Source: Chrysogorgia sp. JL179-B06
Taxonomy: Eukaryota > Cnidaria > Anthozoa > Scleralcyonacea > Chrysogorgiidae
Assembly (NCBI GenBank): GCA_035772405.1
Contig: JAYKKM010000442.1
Location: forward strand, 617,501 to 681,500
Direction of reading: 5' to 3'
Length of the DNA: 64,000 bases
The position numbers and the translations under genes are program-made. Shown one piece after another: positions 45,957 through 57,300 of the stretch (position 1 is its first letter; each line of letters begins with the position of its first letter). Below the pieces are notes generated by a model. The model was given only the letters and a program-made list of their open reading frames with translations. It was not told the origin of the DNA and ran no database searches.

Positions 45957-46690
45957 ATGGTGAAGGCAAATTTCGAATATTGGAATATATACATTTTAAG
46001 ACCAAACCGGAACCAGTTGTGAAAAATGCAAATTCAAGACCTTCCGGCTGGAATTGAACCTGCGACCCTGCAATGCTAGTGCAGTGCTCTGACCACTGAG
46101 CTCAGGGGCCGTTGCCGAGAGCCTAGTCACAAGTTCTGTATATATAGTGCTGGTAATGCCTGGATAAGATTCTGGGTATATTAGTAATATTTGGCATTTC
46201 ACTCGATTAAACTACTCGTTCTAAGGATTTATGGTGAAGGAATATTTTGAGTGTTGGGATACATTTTAAGACCAAACTGGAACCATTTCTGAAAAAATGC
46301 AACTTCAAGGCCTTCCGGCTGGAATTGAACCTGTGACCCTGCAATGCTAGTGCAGTGCTCTGACCACTGAGCTCGGAGGCTTTGCCGAGAGCCTAGTCAC
46401 AAATTCTGTATATATAGTGGTGGTAATGCCGGGATAAGATTCTGGGTATATTAGTAATATTTGACATTTCACTCGATTAAACTACACGTTCTAAGGATTT
46501 ATGGTGAAGGAAAATTTCAAGTGTTGGAATATATACATTTTAAGACCAAACCGCCCGGACCAATTGCGAAAAATACAACTTCAAGACATTTTCCGGCTGG
46601 ATCGAATTGAACCCATGACCCTGCGATGCTAGTGTAGTGCTCTGACGACTGAGCTATGGAGGCCGTTGCTGAGAATAGCTTTGATGTATT
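45957..46690 (-). repeat. Tandem tRNA-Ala-like units, family B (three copies)
   Basis: Three minus-strand units with a period of about 272 bases begin near 45957, 46229 and 46500. Each contains, on the minus strand, TAGCTCAGTGGTCAGAGCAC-type A box, an anticodon region CTGCACTAGCATTGCAGGGT with loop CTAGCAT (nominal AGC, alanine) and GGTTCAATTCCAGCCGGAAG. The tail holds CAACTGGTTCCGGTTTGG and CCTTCACCATAAATCC. The order repeats without unrelated DNA between units, so they are a tandem array rather than independent insertions. Confidence 0.8.
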
Positions 46691-47394
46691 GATTTTAGTA
46701 CCTACTATATTAGTTAAGGCTGAAATTAGGAATTTTGCTTTCATTTATTTACATGCACTGAGGAAATCTGAGTATTTTGTGGCCCAAGATGACAATTGTT
46801 ACCTGGAGCAATGCCATGTGTAACATGTAACAGCAGTTCACTTAAATTGAGTCACAATGCACTGTTTTCCCAAAGTAGCAGTAAATATAAGTGTTTTGTT
46901 ATATATATATATATACCATTGCCTGGTTGGTTGCAGTCAGAACTGTCAAAACATCAGTTGGAATATTTTGTCCATGGTCTTGACTCATTGACTGTAGATA
47001 TAGATATAACATATTAAATCTCCAAGGTTTATATACATATTAATAATATACAGGATAATGTTTGTCAACTGTGATTGGCTGATTCGAGTGCAGTTAATCC
47101 CAAACAAGTGCAAAAATCTGTTATTACAGTGCAAAAACTTGTTATCACAGTGAAAACATCTGTTATCAGTCTCAAACATTTTTCGCTATAGTATTAATAG
47201 GTAATAGTATGATTTTTCATGCAATTTAAAAAAACATGCACTCGTGAGATTTTGAAAGACCTCAAATAGCACTTCAAATAGTCCTTCAGCAGCAGATTCC
47301 TGCTATTTTGATAGTCACATGCATTAACAAACAATCAAACAATGCATTTTGTGTATTTATGATATAAGTTGGTTGTGTACTTCGACTGCGGAGG
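46691..47394. other. Spacer with a dispersed repeat
   Basis: Includes the block at 47060-47165 shared with 20940-21020. No gene seen. Confidence 0.4.
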
Positions 47395-47910
47395 TACTAG
47401 CATCGCAGGGTTGCAGGTTCAATTCCAGCCGGAAGTCCTTTAAGTTGCATTTTTCGCAACTGGTCCTGGTTTCGTCTTAATACACATTATATATTCCAAC
47501 ACTCAAAATTTTCCTTCACCATAAATCCTTAGAACATGAAGTTTAATTGAGTGAAATGCCAAATATTATTTGTAATATACCCTAAATCTTATCCTGGCAT
47601 TACCATCACTATATATACAGAACTTGTGACTAGGCTCTCGGCAATGGCCTCGATATCTAAGTTACATTTTTTGCATCTGGTCCCGGTTTGGTCTTGATAC
47701 CCAACACTCAAAATTTTCCTTCACTATAAATCCTTAGAACATGTAGTTTAATTGAGTGAAATGCCAAATATTATTTGTAATATACCCTAAATCTTATCCT
47801 TGCATTACCACCACTATATATACAGAACTCGTGACTAGGCTCTCGGCAATGGCCTCGATATCTAAGTTACATTTTTTGCATCTGGTCCTGGTTTGGTCTT
47901 AATATGTGTA
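47395..47910 (+). repeat. Tandem family B units, plus orientation
   Basis: A tRNA-like part (ACTAGCATCGCAGGGTTGCA, GGTTCAATTCCAGCCGGAAG) starts the first unit at 47395. Two further units (about 47640 and 47855) have lost the tRNA-like part but keep the tail (CTGGTCCCGGTTTGGTCTT, CCTTCACTATAAATCCTTAG). Head deletions show that the array spreads by tandem duplication. Confidence 0.75.
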
Positions 47911-47935
47911 TATTATTCGTAAATCCTTATATAAT

Positions 47936-48085
47936 GTATATATATATATATCTAATGTATATATATATATATATAATGTATATGCATATACATTAGGGCA
48001 TGTAAAAACATAATTATGCATATGTACATACATATGCATGTATATATATATATATATGTATATATGACATGTATGTGTATATGTA
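47936..48085. repeat. (TA)n / TATATG-rich microsatellite
   Basis: Interrupted TATATATA, TATGCATA and TATGTATA runs. Frames here are by-products. Confidence 0.9.
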
Positions 48086-48410
48086 TATATTTGGGTTACA
48101 GATGGTTTCATAAGAGCTGTCTGCCATATTGAAAGTAGGTTTACGCTCTTGCGGAACATTTCTCATTTTAAGAGGAGCTGTGTATACATCTATATAACAA
48201 GCTGATGTACACTGAATGTGGAACTAGGCTATACATGCATTACTGTAATATTGTTTTAAATTATAATCAATGATAAACTTTGACTATGTGTTGTTCACTG
48301 TTTCACTGTGCCCAATAGAGGGCACATAATCCATGTAGATTGTGGCTTGTTTTAGTACTGGTATATTGCTGATAAAAACTTGAATTATATAAATATAGCG
48401 TCAAAATCTT

Positions 48411-48460
48411 TTCACATGTTAGTGTTTCACATGTGATCACATGTGAAATCTTTTGTGAAA
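48411..48460. repeat. Small CACATGTG cluster
   Basis: TTTCACATGT, TTTCACATGTGATCACATGTGAAA and TTTTGTGAAA in 50 bases, matching the word array at 37737-37960. Confidence 0.7.
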
Positions 48461-48499
48461 ACTTGTTGTCCACGAGAGGCCATTTCGTATTTATATGAT

Positions 48500-48645
48500 C
48501 TGACTAGTTCATGACTAGTTCACTCTAATTGGGTTGAAGCCGATTAACCAATAGCAGACAGTTTTGACTAGTTCACTCTGATTGAGTTGAAGCGATTAAC
48601 CAATAGGAGACAGTTTTGACTCGTTCACTCTAATTGCCTGAGAGT
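48500..48645. repeat. Tandem repeat, about 59-base unit
   Basis: TTTTGACTAGTTCACTCT and AGTTGAAGCGATTAACCAAT repeat at 48509, 48563 and 48615 with small differences. Confidence 0.8.
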
Positions 48646-48806
48646 TTCTACACAATTATTTCCACGCGCGGCGATCGATCGCCGAATTTTGCCCTCCCCA
48701 AAAGCCTACATGTATAATACAGCCATACAGGCTATCATTTAGCAAAATAGACGTGCAAGCAACTGGGCATGGTGAAAGGTAAAAATATCAATAAAAATAA
48801 TACTAG

Positions 48807-49112
48807 TCAGGGCTTGAGATTTGCAGTATCCTGATATCCACAGGATACTAAGTCTTAACTTCAGTATCCCAATGGGATACAATAAAAATTTCAATAGTGC
48901 ACAGCCACAGAATCTGAAGTAACATCTTACAATGTAGCGTAACAACTTAGAATGTAGCGTAACATATTGCAATGTTGCGTAGCGTATGAGTAACGTAATA
49001 TCCTATAATGTTGTATTCAAAAGTGGGATACTAGATTTCAAGGAGAGATACCAAATTCAGAAACCTGGTATCCCACTTGGATACTGCAGAAAATTTAAAA
49101 TTTCAAGCCCTG
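48807..49112. mobile_element. MITE with GGATAC words
   Basis: CAGGGCTTGAGATTTGCAGT is mirrored at the right end (TTTCAAGCCCTG, ending 49112), with CTAGT next to both ends. GTATCC/GGATAC occurs about seven times in both orientations, for example AGTATCC...GGATACT pairs. An internal near-tandem block holds AATGTAGCGTAAC. Noncoding. Confidence 0.8.
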
Positions 49113-49313
49113 CTAGTAATGCATTGTTAATTTTTATTTTTTATAAAAATGTGACTAGTTTCCGGAAACTAGTTGAACTAGTCTGGATCCACCCCTGCAA
49201 CACTTCTGCATTATCAGACTGCAGGCTTCAACTTTGATAATTATTATATTAAATTATAATAATTATGATAATTATTATATAATATTCCTCTGATAATTGT
49301 TTATTATTATATT

Positions 49314-49460
49314 TTAACACCAAATATATGGATTAGGGATGTTTAGTCTTATCTTTCTCTTCTTGCCCTTTTTAGCCAAAGTTCTCAAAAGATTATCAAA
49401 TGCCCAAACAATAGAAATCAAGGCAACAATGGCCCAAAATGCAAAGACAGGAGACATGCT
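49314..49460 (-). pseudogene. Putative terminal exon, duplicated (right copy)
   Basis: A CCTGCAG acceptor precedes SMSPVFAFWAIVALISIVWA, then FDNLLRTLAKKGKKRK and a stop at 49316-49314. One membrane-spanning-like segment is followed by a basic tail. The frame is intact from acceptor to stop (147 bases) and better preserved than the left copy. The upstream exon is not in sight, and the gene is not recognised. It is typed as pseudogene only because no complete gene was found. Confidence 0.45.
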
Positions 49461-49551
49461 CTGCAGGCAAGAAAAAACAAGTCAAAACATTTACCAATAT
49501 TATATGATAATTTAACTAATATATGCATAATAGTTTTTGTATAGTGTTGCC

Positions 49552-49824
49552 TTAAAGTGCCACTAACCCAAAAATGATAAAGCTTTGTTTGAAAAGGCAC
49601 TTAAAATGATGAATAATGGTGCTAACAGTTCTTCTATATCTATTTATATCTATTTCCTTGATATCTATATGCATCCACATGCAAAGTTTCAAGTAATAAG
49701 TAATAACATATATAACTGAATACCTCGATAAGGAAAATAGATATTGAAGAACTGCCAATGCCATTCTTAATCGTGTCCTTTCAAAACAAAATATTATCGT
49801 TTTAGGAGGTTAGTGGCACTTTAA
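49552..49824. mobile_element. TTAA MITE (right arm copy, shortened)
   Basis: TTAAAGTGCCACTAACCC is mirrored by GGTTAGTGGCACTTTAA (TTAA 49821-49824). It is about one third the length of the left-arm copy through internal loss, at the same insertion site. Confidence 0.9.
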
Positions 49825-50044
49825 TGTTGTTAATGTGTGAAGTCAAGTGTTTAGTTTTAGTAATTTGAATATACAACCATGTAACCATGTTTGCAAATTA
49901 CTAGAACTAAAATGTTGTTGATAGGCTACAAATTCTGGCCTGTTTTTGCATATACAAACTGTTAGTGAATTTAGGTTATGATATTTCTGCATACCGGTAC
50001 TGTATATTAAATGTGACTTGCAGCTTGGTTATTTCAATATAGTA

Positions 50045-50160
50045 AATTGTTTGCTACTCAAGCTTTAACACAAACTCAGAAAAATGTTCTGAGTCCCAGA
50101 TGGGAATTGAACCTGCAACCGTCATGATCTCCAGTTTGAAGCTTGTGTAGTAAACAATTT
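50045..50160 (-). mobile_element. tRNA-derived SINE, family A, partial
   Basis: Minus-strand GGTTGCAGGTTCAATTCCCA-type B box with tail, head lost. Counterpart of the left-arm copy at 38395-38500. Confidence 0.65.
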
Positions 50161-50287
50161 ACTATATATTGAAATATCCAAGCTGCAAGTCATATTTAAT
50201 ATATATATTCTGATAAAGATATACAGATATATTGGACTGCTGAATTAGCAGTACATTATGCTGCACGTACTAACTATTACACAATTG

Positions 50288-50352
50288 AACGTAGCCTTCG
50301 CTCTGCCATCTGGTCGCTCAATGTTTAGAGCGTCTAACCAGAGATCAGAACG
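50288..50352 (+). mobile_element. tRNA-derived SINE, family A, head only
   Basis: TGGTCGCTCAATGTTTAGAG and CTAACCAGAGATCAGAACG with the B box missing. Counterpart of the left-arm copy at 38151-38262. Confidence 0.6.
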
Positions 50353-50640
50353 TTACATTTTTATGAGTTTGATAATTTACAACATTTCTCATTCTGCATA
50401 TTTTATATCTATTTATTTGTTACTAAGTATTAACTGCAATTTCAAAAAAATTGGAAAATGGATAAATCTGTTAATAAAGCTATTAACAATACTTTTTGCT
50501 TAATGTCAATTTTAGTTATATATGTAATCTTAAATCTCAAATGGTGATAAATCAACTGAAGTCATTTGTAAATGACTACAGCTATTGTGATGTTTATTCT
50601 CCCATTGTAGATACGATATTAATTTACACACCCAGCTATG

Positions 50641-51092
50641 CACTGTGTAAAATAACTTAATTGGTGTACGTTTACTCCCCAAGTGTAAATTTACACCAAC
50701 ACCGTTGGTTGTGGTGTAAATTTACACCAAGTAGGTGTCACCTTGGCTGCAAGGTAATTTACACCAATAAGGTGTAAACAAACTTATTTTAGTGTAAGTT
50801 TACACTCCAAGTGTAAATATACACCAAGTTGGTGTCCACACACACAGCTGCAAGCTAATTTACACCAATGAGGTGTAAAAAAACTTATTTTAGTGTAAGT
50901 TTACTCTCCAAGTGTAAATTTACACCAAGTTGGTGTCCACACAGCTGCATGCTATTTACACTGATTTTGGTGTAAGTTTACACTGTTACCACGTTAAGTT
51001 ACACCATTGTCGGTTGTAAGTTTACACCTTTTTGGTGTCCACACAGCTGCAAGATTTACACCGATTTTGGTGTTGTGGTAACACCCCCAGAT
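50641..51092. repeat. Palindromic word array: TTTACACC / GGTGTAAA
   Basis: More than twenty copies of GTGTAA, TTACAC, TACACC or GGTGTA in both orientations are arranged in two to three units with a period of about 101 bases (AGTGTAAGTTTAC at 50792 and 50892). A constant CCACACAGCTGCA occurs between units. The left edge reads CACTGTGTAAAAT and the right edge ATTTACAGTGTATA, loosely inverted and similar to the edge of the array at 2656-3013. Confidence 0.85.
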
Positions 51093-51099
51093 TTACAGT

Positions 51100-51325
<226 letters not shown>

Positions 51326-51490
51326 ATTTCGCAACTTTTATTGATTGTTTTAGGGAATAAGCGTGTTCACTATTGAAAGGGAATAAGCGTGTTCAATCAG
51401 TATTGTTCAGTTAAATGTGGCAAGGGTCTGTAATATGGTTGGTCAGCGGGACTTCTTTGAAATTAAATAATCATAACTCAAATAATCAAA

Positions 51491-52178
51491 ATGGCGACTT
51501 CATCTGTTGAGGAGAATATGGAAATTGAGATGGACTTGGAAGTGATTCGTCGCACCGCGAACTGTCAAGGCAAATGATTTGGAAAATCAGCTGGACGTTT
51601 GTCTCAATGCGTTTGATGTCCTCGATCTTGGGCCGAATATTGATATGTTCAAACGCAATGCGAGGAGATTTACTCCTATCGACCTACTTGGCATTCAAAT
51701 CGCCGACAGATCCCCTGACGGTTATGCTGAATGCCAGTGTAACGTGTGGGGCTTTCTTGATCAAAGAAAGCCAACTCTGGCTGCAAAAAATTCGCGCCAG
51801 TCTCAGGAGCAGACCTAGCATTCGGCACCCTTATCATGGCGAGATTGTTCGCAGCATGCCGTTCGAAGTGGTAAAAATACTGCGAGACGCCATATTGCAC
51901 ACAAGGAAAACGGAGATAAAAGACAACGTAATTTGTGCCTCCAATGCAAAAGGACAGGTGATATCTTTCACCAAGAGAGGAGCAGTTGTGACTTTAATTT
52001 CAATGCTGTCTGGTTTGACCGAAACGACTGTCAAGGCATCATTAAAGAAGACACTGAAAGGACGAATCAACGGGAAGGCCGAGGTTATCGTGAATGAAGA
52101 GAAGGATTTTGCTTTTGTTTATAGTGTTAAATCGTCTGAACTTACAATATCGTTTCAGTATGGCGTGTGGAACAGGGT
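51491..52178 (+). pseudogene. Unrecognised gene fragment, frameshifted
   Basis: Begins at ATG within AAAATGGCGACTTC, a YY1-like initiator context, encoding MATSSVEENMEIEMDLEVI. It shifts frame near 51565 to VKANDLENQLDVCLNAFDVL and DLGPNIDMFKRNARRF, and again by 51810 to a long frame with IVRSMPFEVVKILRDAILH, VISFTKRGAVVTLISMLSGL and AEVIVNEEKDFAFVYSVK. A donor-like CAGGGTAGGT closes the exon near 52176. The mix of helices and strands looks like a folded protein. I do not recognise the family. Confidence 0.45.
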
Positions 52179-52232
52179 AGGTTTTCCTCTGCACAATTGA
52201 CGATTTAAATAGGATTTATTATCAATGACTTA

Positions 52233-52807
52233 TGTATCAGTCAAATCCAAGCGTGCCCATTCCCCCCCCCCCCGGCCAACCACCGGGCATTTGACATTTT
52301 TTTCAAAAATGATGCTAATTCCCCACAGTGGGGATGAAATACAAGTGCAAATGCCCCGCTGTGGGGCAAAAAATATGTGGCAAATCCCGCGGAAACATGA
52401 AAGCAATAACAGCAATTTTCAGCGTTTTCAAACATCAAATCATTATATAAATACTATTTACAAGGCACTGGTGTTAACCCTTTACCTCCTAGGTATGTCA
52501 TTCTGATAAATTTGTCTGCTGTAGGTTGTAGACTTAAGGCTTAAACTCCTTCATGATCGAATCATACTCGAACAACATGCAATGCTATGGGGGAGTGGCA
52601 AATCAATTGCACCTACCCCCCACTGCCTTTTGGTGCTGCCCAAAGGGAACGAGGCTCAGCTTACTGTATTATCTATTGCCCGGCCCCCGAGCAAAGGTTT
52701 GGGTTCAAATTCCCCACCCCCGGGATTGGTCAACGTATCAAATGCCCGGCGGTGTCCCGGGGGGGGGGGGGGGGCGGGGGTGGGCATGGTTGGATTTGAC
52801 TGATACA
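52233..52807. mobile_element. MITE with G/C-run ends
   Basis: TGTATCAGTCAAATCCAAGC is mirrored by GGTTGGATTTGACTGATACA (ending 52807). Each arm includes a long C or G run (52262-52275; 52757-52779) and GGGCATTTGA/TCAAATGCCC. Inside, CCCCACAGTGGGG and CCCCGCTGTGGGG are short palindromes. Noncoding; plus-strand frames across the G-run are artefacts. Confidence 0.85.
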
Positions 52808-53102
52808 TTACGCATGTACAATATTCTCTATATAATGTGTTAAAATGTAACTAATAATGCCCAGATTTAATACCAACCAATGCACCAATCAAAGTTTTTG
52901 TTATCTTGGTGTTTCGCATCAGCAACATAATTAGGGTTTTTAGTGTTAGGGTATATACAGTTATAACCATAACCCAAACACCCTAAAACCTTAAACTATA
53001 CAGGTGACGCAAAAACACCAGAGGTACACCCATACATGCATAATAAAAATAAAATAATATATTATGGCCATTATTTCCACACATATTATGGCAACTAATC
53101 TG

Positions 53103-53258
53103 CATCTTAAATAAGTCACGAACAGTGACGTATAAACCAACAATTTGTAGTTATGGCTAAGATAAGCCTAGGGTCAAAGGCTGGGCAACAATAAGTCACT
53201 GCTTATTTTAGTCACAAACAAATTGTCCATTTATACGACTACTCGTGACTTGTTTGAC
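53103..53258. mobile_element. Small inverted-repeat element
   Basis: AATAAGTCACGAACAGTGAC and GTATAAA...ACAATTTGT at the left are mirrored imperfectly by ACAAATTGT...TTTATACG and CTCGTGACTTGTTT at the right. Confidence 0.55.
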
Positions 53259-54326
53259 ACAAGGCTTATATTAGCCGAGGCTGATTTTCCCCTGTGTACA
53301 GTAAGTGGTCATTATTTGGTGATAAATATACTGTCCTCGTCAGGATTGTTTGCTACTCCAATTGCAAAATGGAAATTATTTCATTTATTTGTACCTTCTT
53401 TGTTGACTTGCTGTTGTAAAAATATTTGTGAAACCTAGAGTTCTACTGTAACTATCCAGGCTTTCGCAGATTTGCAAGACGGTGCGGTGCCTGTGCAAAT
53501 CAATTTTCCCTCACTGTGGACTTATGCTTTTTTTTCTGAACTGCTCCTGGGTCGCCATGTGCATTACTAGCATGCCAAATGAGATAGAGACAGATTAAAT
53601 TTTTGTAAATAATTTTATTGGTTTAAATTCTCATAACATATAAATTATTTTATTGGTTTAAAATCTCACATTATAATAAACTGTAGTACTATGAAATCAT
53701 TCTGTAAAGAGATAAAAATAGCTTGTTTTTTGTTCATTGTATTTGGTTATGGTACTTGTTATATTAGGTTAGGGCTAGTCCGGTGTACGTCACACTTATG
53801 TTTTAACTATCACTTTATTTGATCAATCAAAATATTTCAATTAAAGATTACACTCTACGAGCACTGCAGAGAGAAAATAAAATGTGACGATATAAGCTTA
53901 CCACCATCTTGCTTATAAGTGTGGACATGTTACATGTGCTATATATGTTTTGTGTTACATGTTGTTTTAACATGAAAGAGAGGCTTGTGATAATATCAAA
54001 AGAGTGACGTAAACCCACATAATCGGCCCTATTGAATTCATGCCGTATTGGTCTTTACCACTCATGCTTATTTTTGCACATTATTAATGTTGAATTTCTA
54101 GCCTACAGTATTGCCATCACTTAGACTCAGTACAATGATTAATGGTCTGTATTTAAAAACATCAGAAAAGCAGAAAGAAACATTTATTATAAAATGTTTA
54201 CTACCTAACGTCCTTACCACTATCTTGGACCAAGATACAAGCTAAACTGCATGTATGCCCTCCTAATTGGCACTAATGCCCTCCAAATTAAATCATGTCC
54301 CTACAGATTATCTCAGAAGCTGACCA
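53259..54326. other. No gene seen
   Basis: AT-rich flank downstream of the minus-strand gene at 54327-57378. Contains a short duplicated ATTTTATTGGTTTAAA (53608 and 53647). Confidence 0.4.
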
Positions 54327-57300
54327 TCAACCATAATCTTCCGCTTTCTCTACACTTTGCTGTATCTGTCTATAGTACAAATGCGAGCAGTAACAGCATG
54401 TCTGTTCATCCTCGCCCTTTTCAAACCCACAAAAACACGACTCTTTATTTATTACTCTTGCAGGTATATATACCTGATTGTGGGTATGCTTATCTCTCAC
54501 ATCATATCCATTTGTCCTCAGCCAAATTAAATGCACAAATTCATGGCGGAAAGATCCTGCAGCCATCTTCTCACAAAATTTGTGTTTTGGCTGTTACCGC
54601 CGAATAGCCATGTGTTTTAGCCTCCCTTCCCTCCATCGAAACAACATTTAGACCAAGTCCATATCTTTCAAAAACCTCAAATGCACTGGCAGGTACAACA
54701 TGCCCAATAGTCCAGGTGGTTGGAGTTACAGTGTTAAACAAACACTGAGCACGGAAAAAGTTTGAACAATGTTGTTTCAGTTTGGCAAGATCTTGCTCAC
54801 TAACATGAACAACTCGCGAAAATATGGAAAACACACTGTCTCAATTGCAAGCAAAGGTAAGCAAACAAATGAAGACGAAACATTTCTTTGTCTGAATCAT
54901 GTGGTCGTTTAATTGCATCAATCAGAAACATGTAGTTTTGCAAGAAGCATCGAGAATCCTTTCCCGTAAACCGATAACGAAAGGGTGATGTTTCCCTACT
55001 TTCGTTAAACCATCTTTTCACCTTATTCGCCAGACGAGTAAGCTTAGCCTTATCCTTAAGATTGGTAAAAAGTTTTCGAAAAGCAGTATTATGCGGAACA
55101 AACTTAATGTTTGTAACAGATGTAGACATGCCAGATTTCCCAATGCTTTCCATGAGAATCATAGCAAAGAGCTGCTGACAAGCGTTATTTTTGGGATGCA
55201 GTGGTTCAATGTGAACTCAGTCGATAAATTTCACAATTAAAGGATCGAATTCCTGACGACTAATTTTGGAAGAGATGAATTCAGTAATTTTCTTCCGTTT
55301 AGTCTTATCAGACACATTCTGTTTATTCACCTTATCCTTCAACTGCTGGACTTGTTTGGAAATCTTAACCCGATGCGAATAAACCCAAGGTTTCCACTTA
55401 TCATTTGGACTTGATCCAAATGTCCCACTGGCATCATCACAGTTGTCAATACTAACATTTCCAAAAGTGGAAAAAAACTTAGCACTAACTGACAATTCAC
55501 CAGCAAAAAATGCCAGCATTTTCAAATCATTTGGAAATTCAGAAAATCTAAATTTAACTTCTCTTTCCATCACATGATAAACCTGATGCCTCACATATCG
55601 CTGTACAACAATTCCACTTTCAGAACAATTTCCCCCAAAGATAAGGAAGTTCTCATTGCTGCTCAATATATGTTTCCCTCGATTAAGGAAACTGACAAGA
55701 CATGAAAAGGCAGTGTCGTCTTTCCCAAAAGGGGCACCATCGCCACCCAGAGCTACTTGAAAAGTATTTGGGTGATTAAACCAGAGAAGAGCTTCACCTT
55801 CATTTTCCAAAGTTAAATAAAATGAGGCAAGCAACAGTAGAAGTTCTTCTAAGTACCTAAAATAACCATCACATTTTTCATCATCATCCAAGTCCTTACA
55901 AAAAAAATCCTCAACACTTTCTACCTTCCCAAGGTCAATTGAATTTACAAATGGCATCAATTTATTGTAAGGCAACAACCTAGGAACATTACATTCCATT
56001 ATTTTCAGTCTTTTACGCTTTCTACCTTTCTTAGTCGCCTTTTTAGTTGAAAGTGTCTGGTAAACAGCCCTATAATTGGCTTTCCCCATTGCTCCTTTTG
56101 TAAAGTATGTTGCAACACTACGCTTGATGTTATCCATCGAATTTTCAAAACCAGCAACATTATTGTTAAACACTTCGAGAACACCTGTTTGGTGAGTTTT
56201 TCTTTACTTGCAATGACAGTGGTTAGGTCTTTGCAAGAAAACTTGGTTGACATTGTATCAACTAATCCAACCAAAGCTGGGTAACTATTTTCAGTGGTGG
56301 ACCCGTGGATTTCCCCACATATCGCCAATGTTTCTGAGCGCCTTTTCGTGGCTGTTCTTTCAGAAATCTGTGTTTTACCATCATGATCAGATGTTGGTTT
56401 TAGCTGGCGGTTTTGAACTGCTGCTGGATGCTGCAAAGTTGATTCGAGCAGAGCCACCCTATTTTCATCTTGTGCTACCTGAAAACAAAACAACATTTGT
56501 GTTATCAATATTAATATAATCAGTATTATACTGATTATATTAATATTGATAACACAAATGTTGTTTTGTTTTCAGGTATTATATATTATAATATATTTTA
56601 TTATAATAATATAAGCTTATATGCCTAGGCATGACATGTTTTTTTTTGTTTAAATTAGGTCTGTCATAATTTATCAATAAAATTAAAAGTCCATGATAAT
56701 TAATCAATAGCAATTGATCGATTGATAGTGGAAATCGATGAACAATCAATGGACTACATTTTTGACTTTCATTAATTGGTTATCGATTATCAATCAATTA
56801 AATATTTTTTGCTTTAACAACTTGTGACTATAATGTCTAAGGGGTCGACTCCGAATGGTTACCAGAATCGCATTCTTGATAAAATTATTGATCAGTTGCA
56901 CCCACTCCTACTGTACAGTACCAACCGGTAGTAGCAAAGGAAAGAGGAGCATTTGTGTTCCCTCTGCAACTTCGGCTGATCTACTTACTTTAATATATTC
57001 AAGTGATTTGCTCAGCTGAAAAGGTAATGTAATTAACTGTCATCGATTAGCAATGCAAAACACATTTGCTTTTTGTGACTAACAATTACCATTAATTGGC
57101 AGGTGACAATCAATGACAGTTAATGTATATCGATTAAATTTCTGATCAACGATCGATTTTCAGTGATCAGTTAGACTGACCAGGACTAAAGTCATGATAA
57201 TTTAAATCTTTACCTTATCCGTAAGTCTTCTCACTTTCAATCGTTGAGCTTCTGCAACCTGCTTTGCTGCCACAATTGCTGTATGTGCAATAGAAGCCTG

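Larger units (their letters stand above)
49205..50490. repeat. Right arm of large inverted duplication
   Basis: Reverse complement of 38044-39880 with a smaller copy of the shared MITE and local deletions. The outer end matches as far as TTTATCCATTTT-type sequence near 50460. The two arms enclose about 9.3 kb. Confidence 0.8.

Noticed and set aside
52553..52843. Gly-rich plus-strand frames
   Set aside because: They lie in the G-run arm of the MITE at 52233-52807 and are open only because of the homopolymer.
54251..54607. 118-codon plus-strand frame
   Set aside because: Antisense of the minus-strand Cys-cluster exon, which has the conserved motifs.
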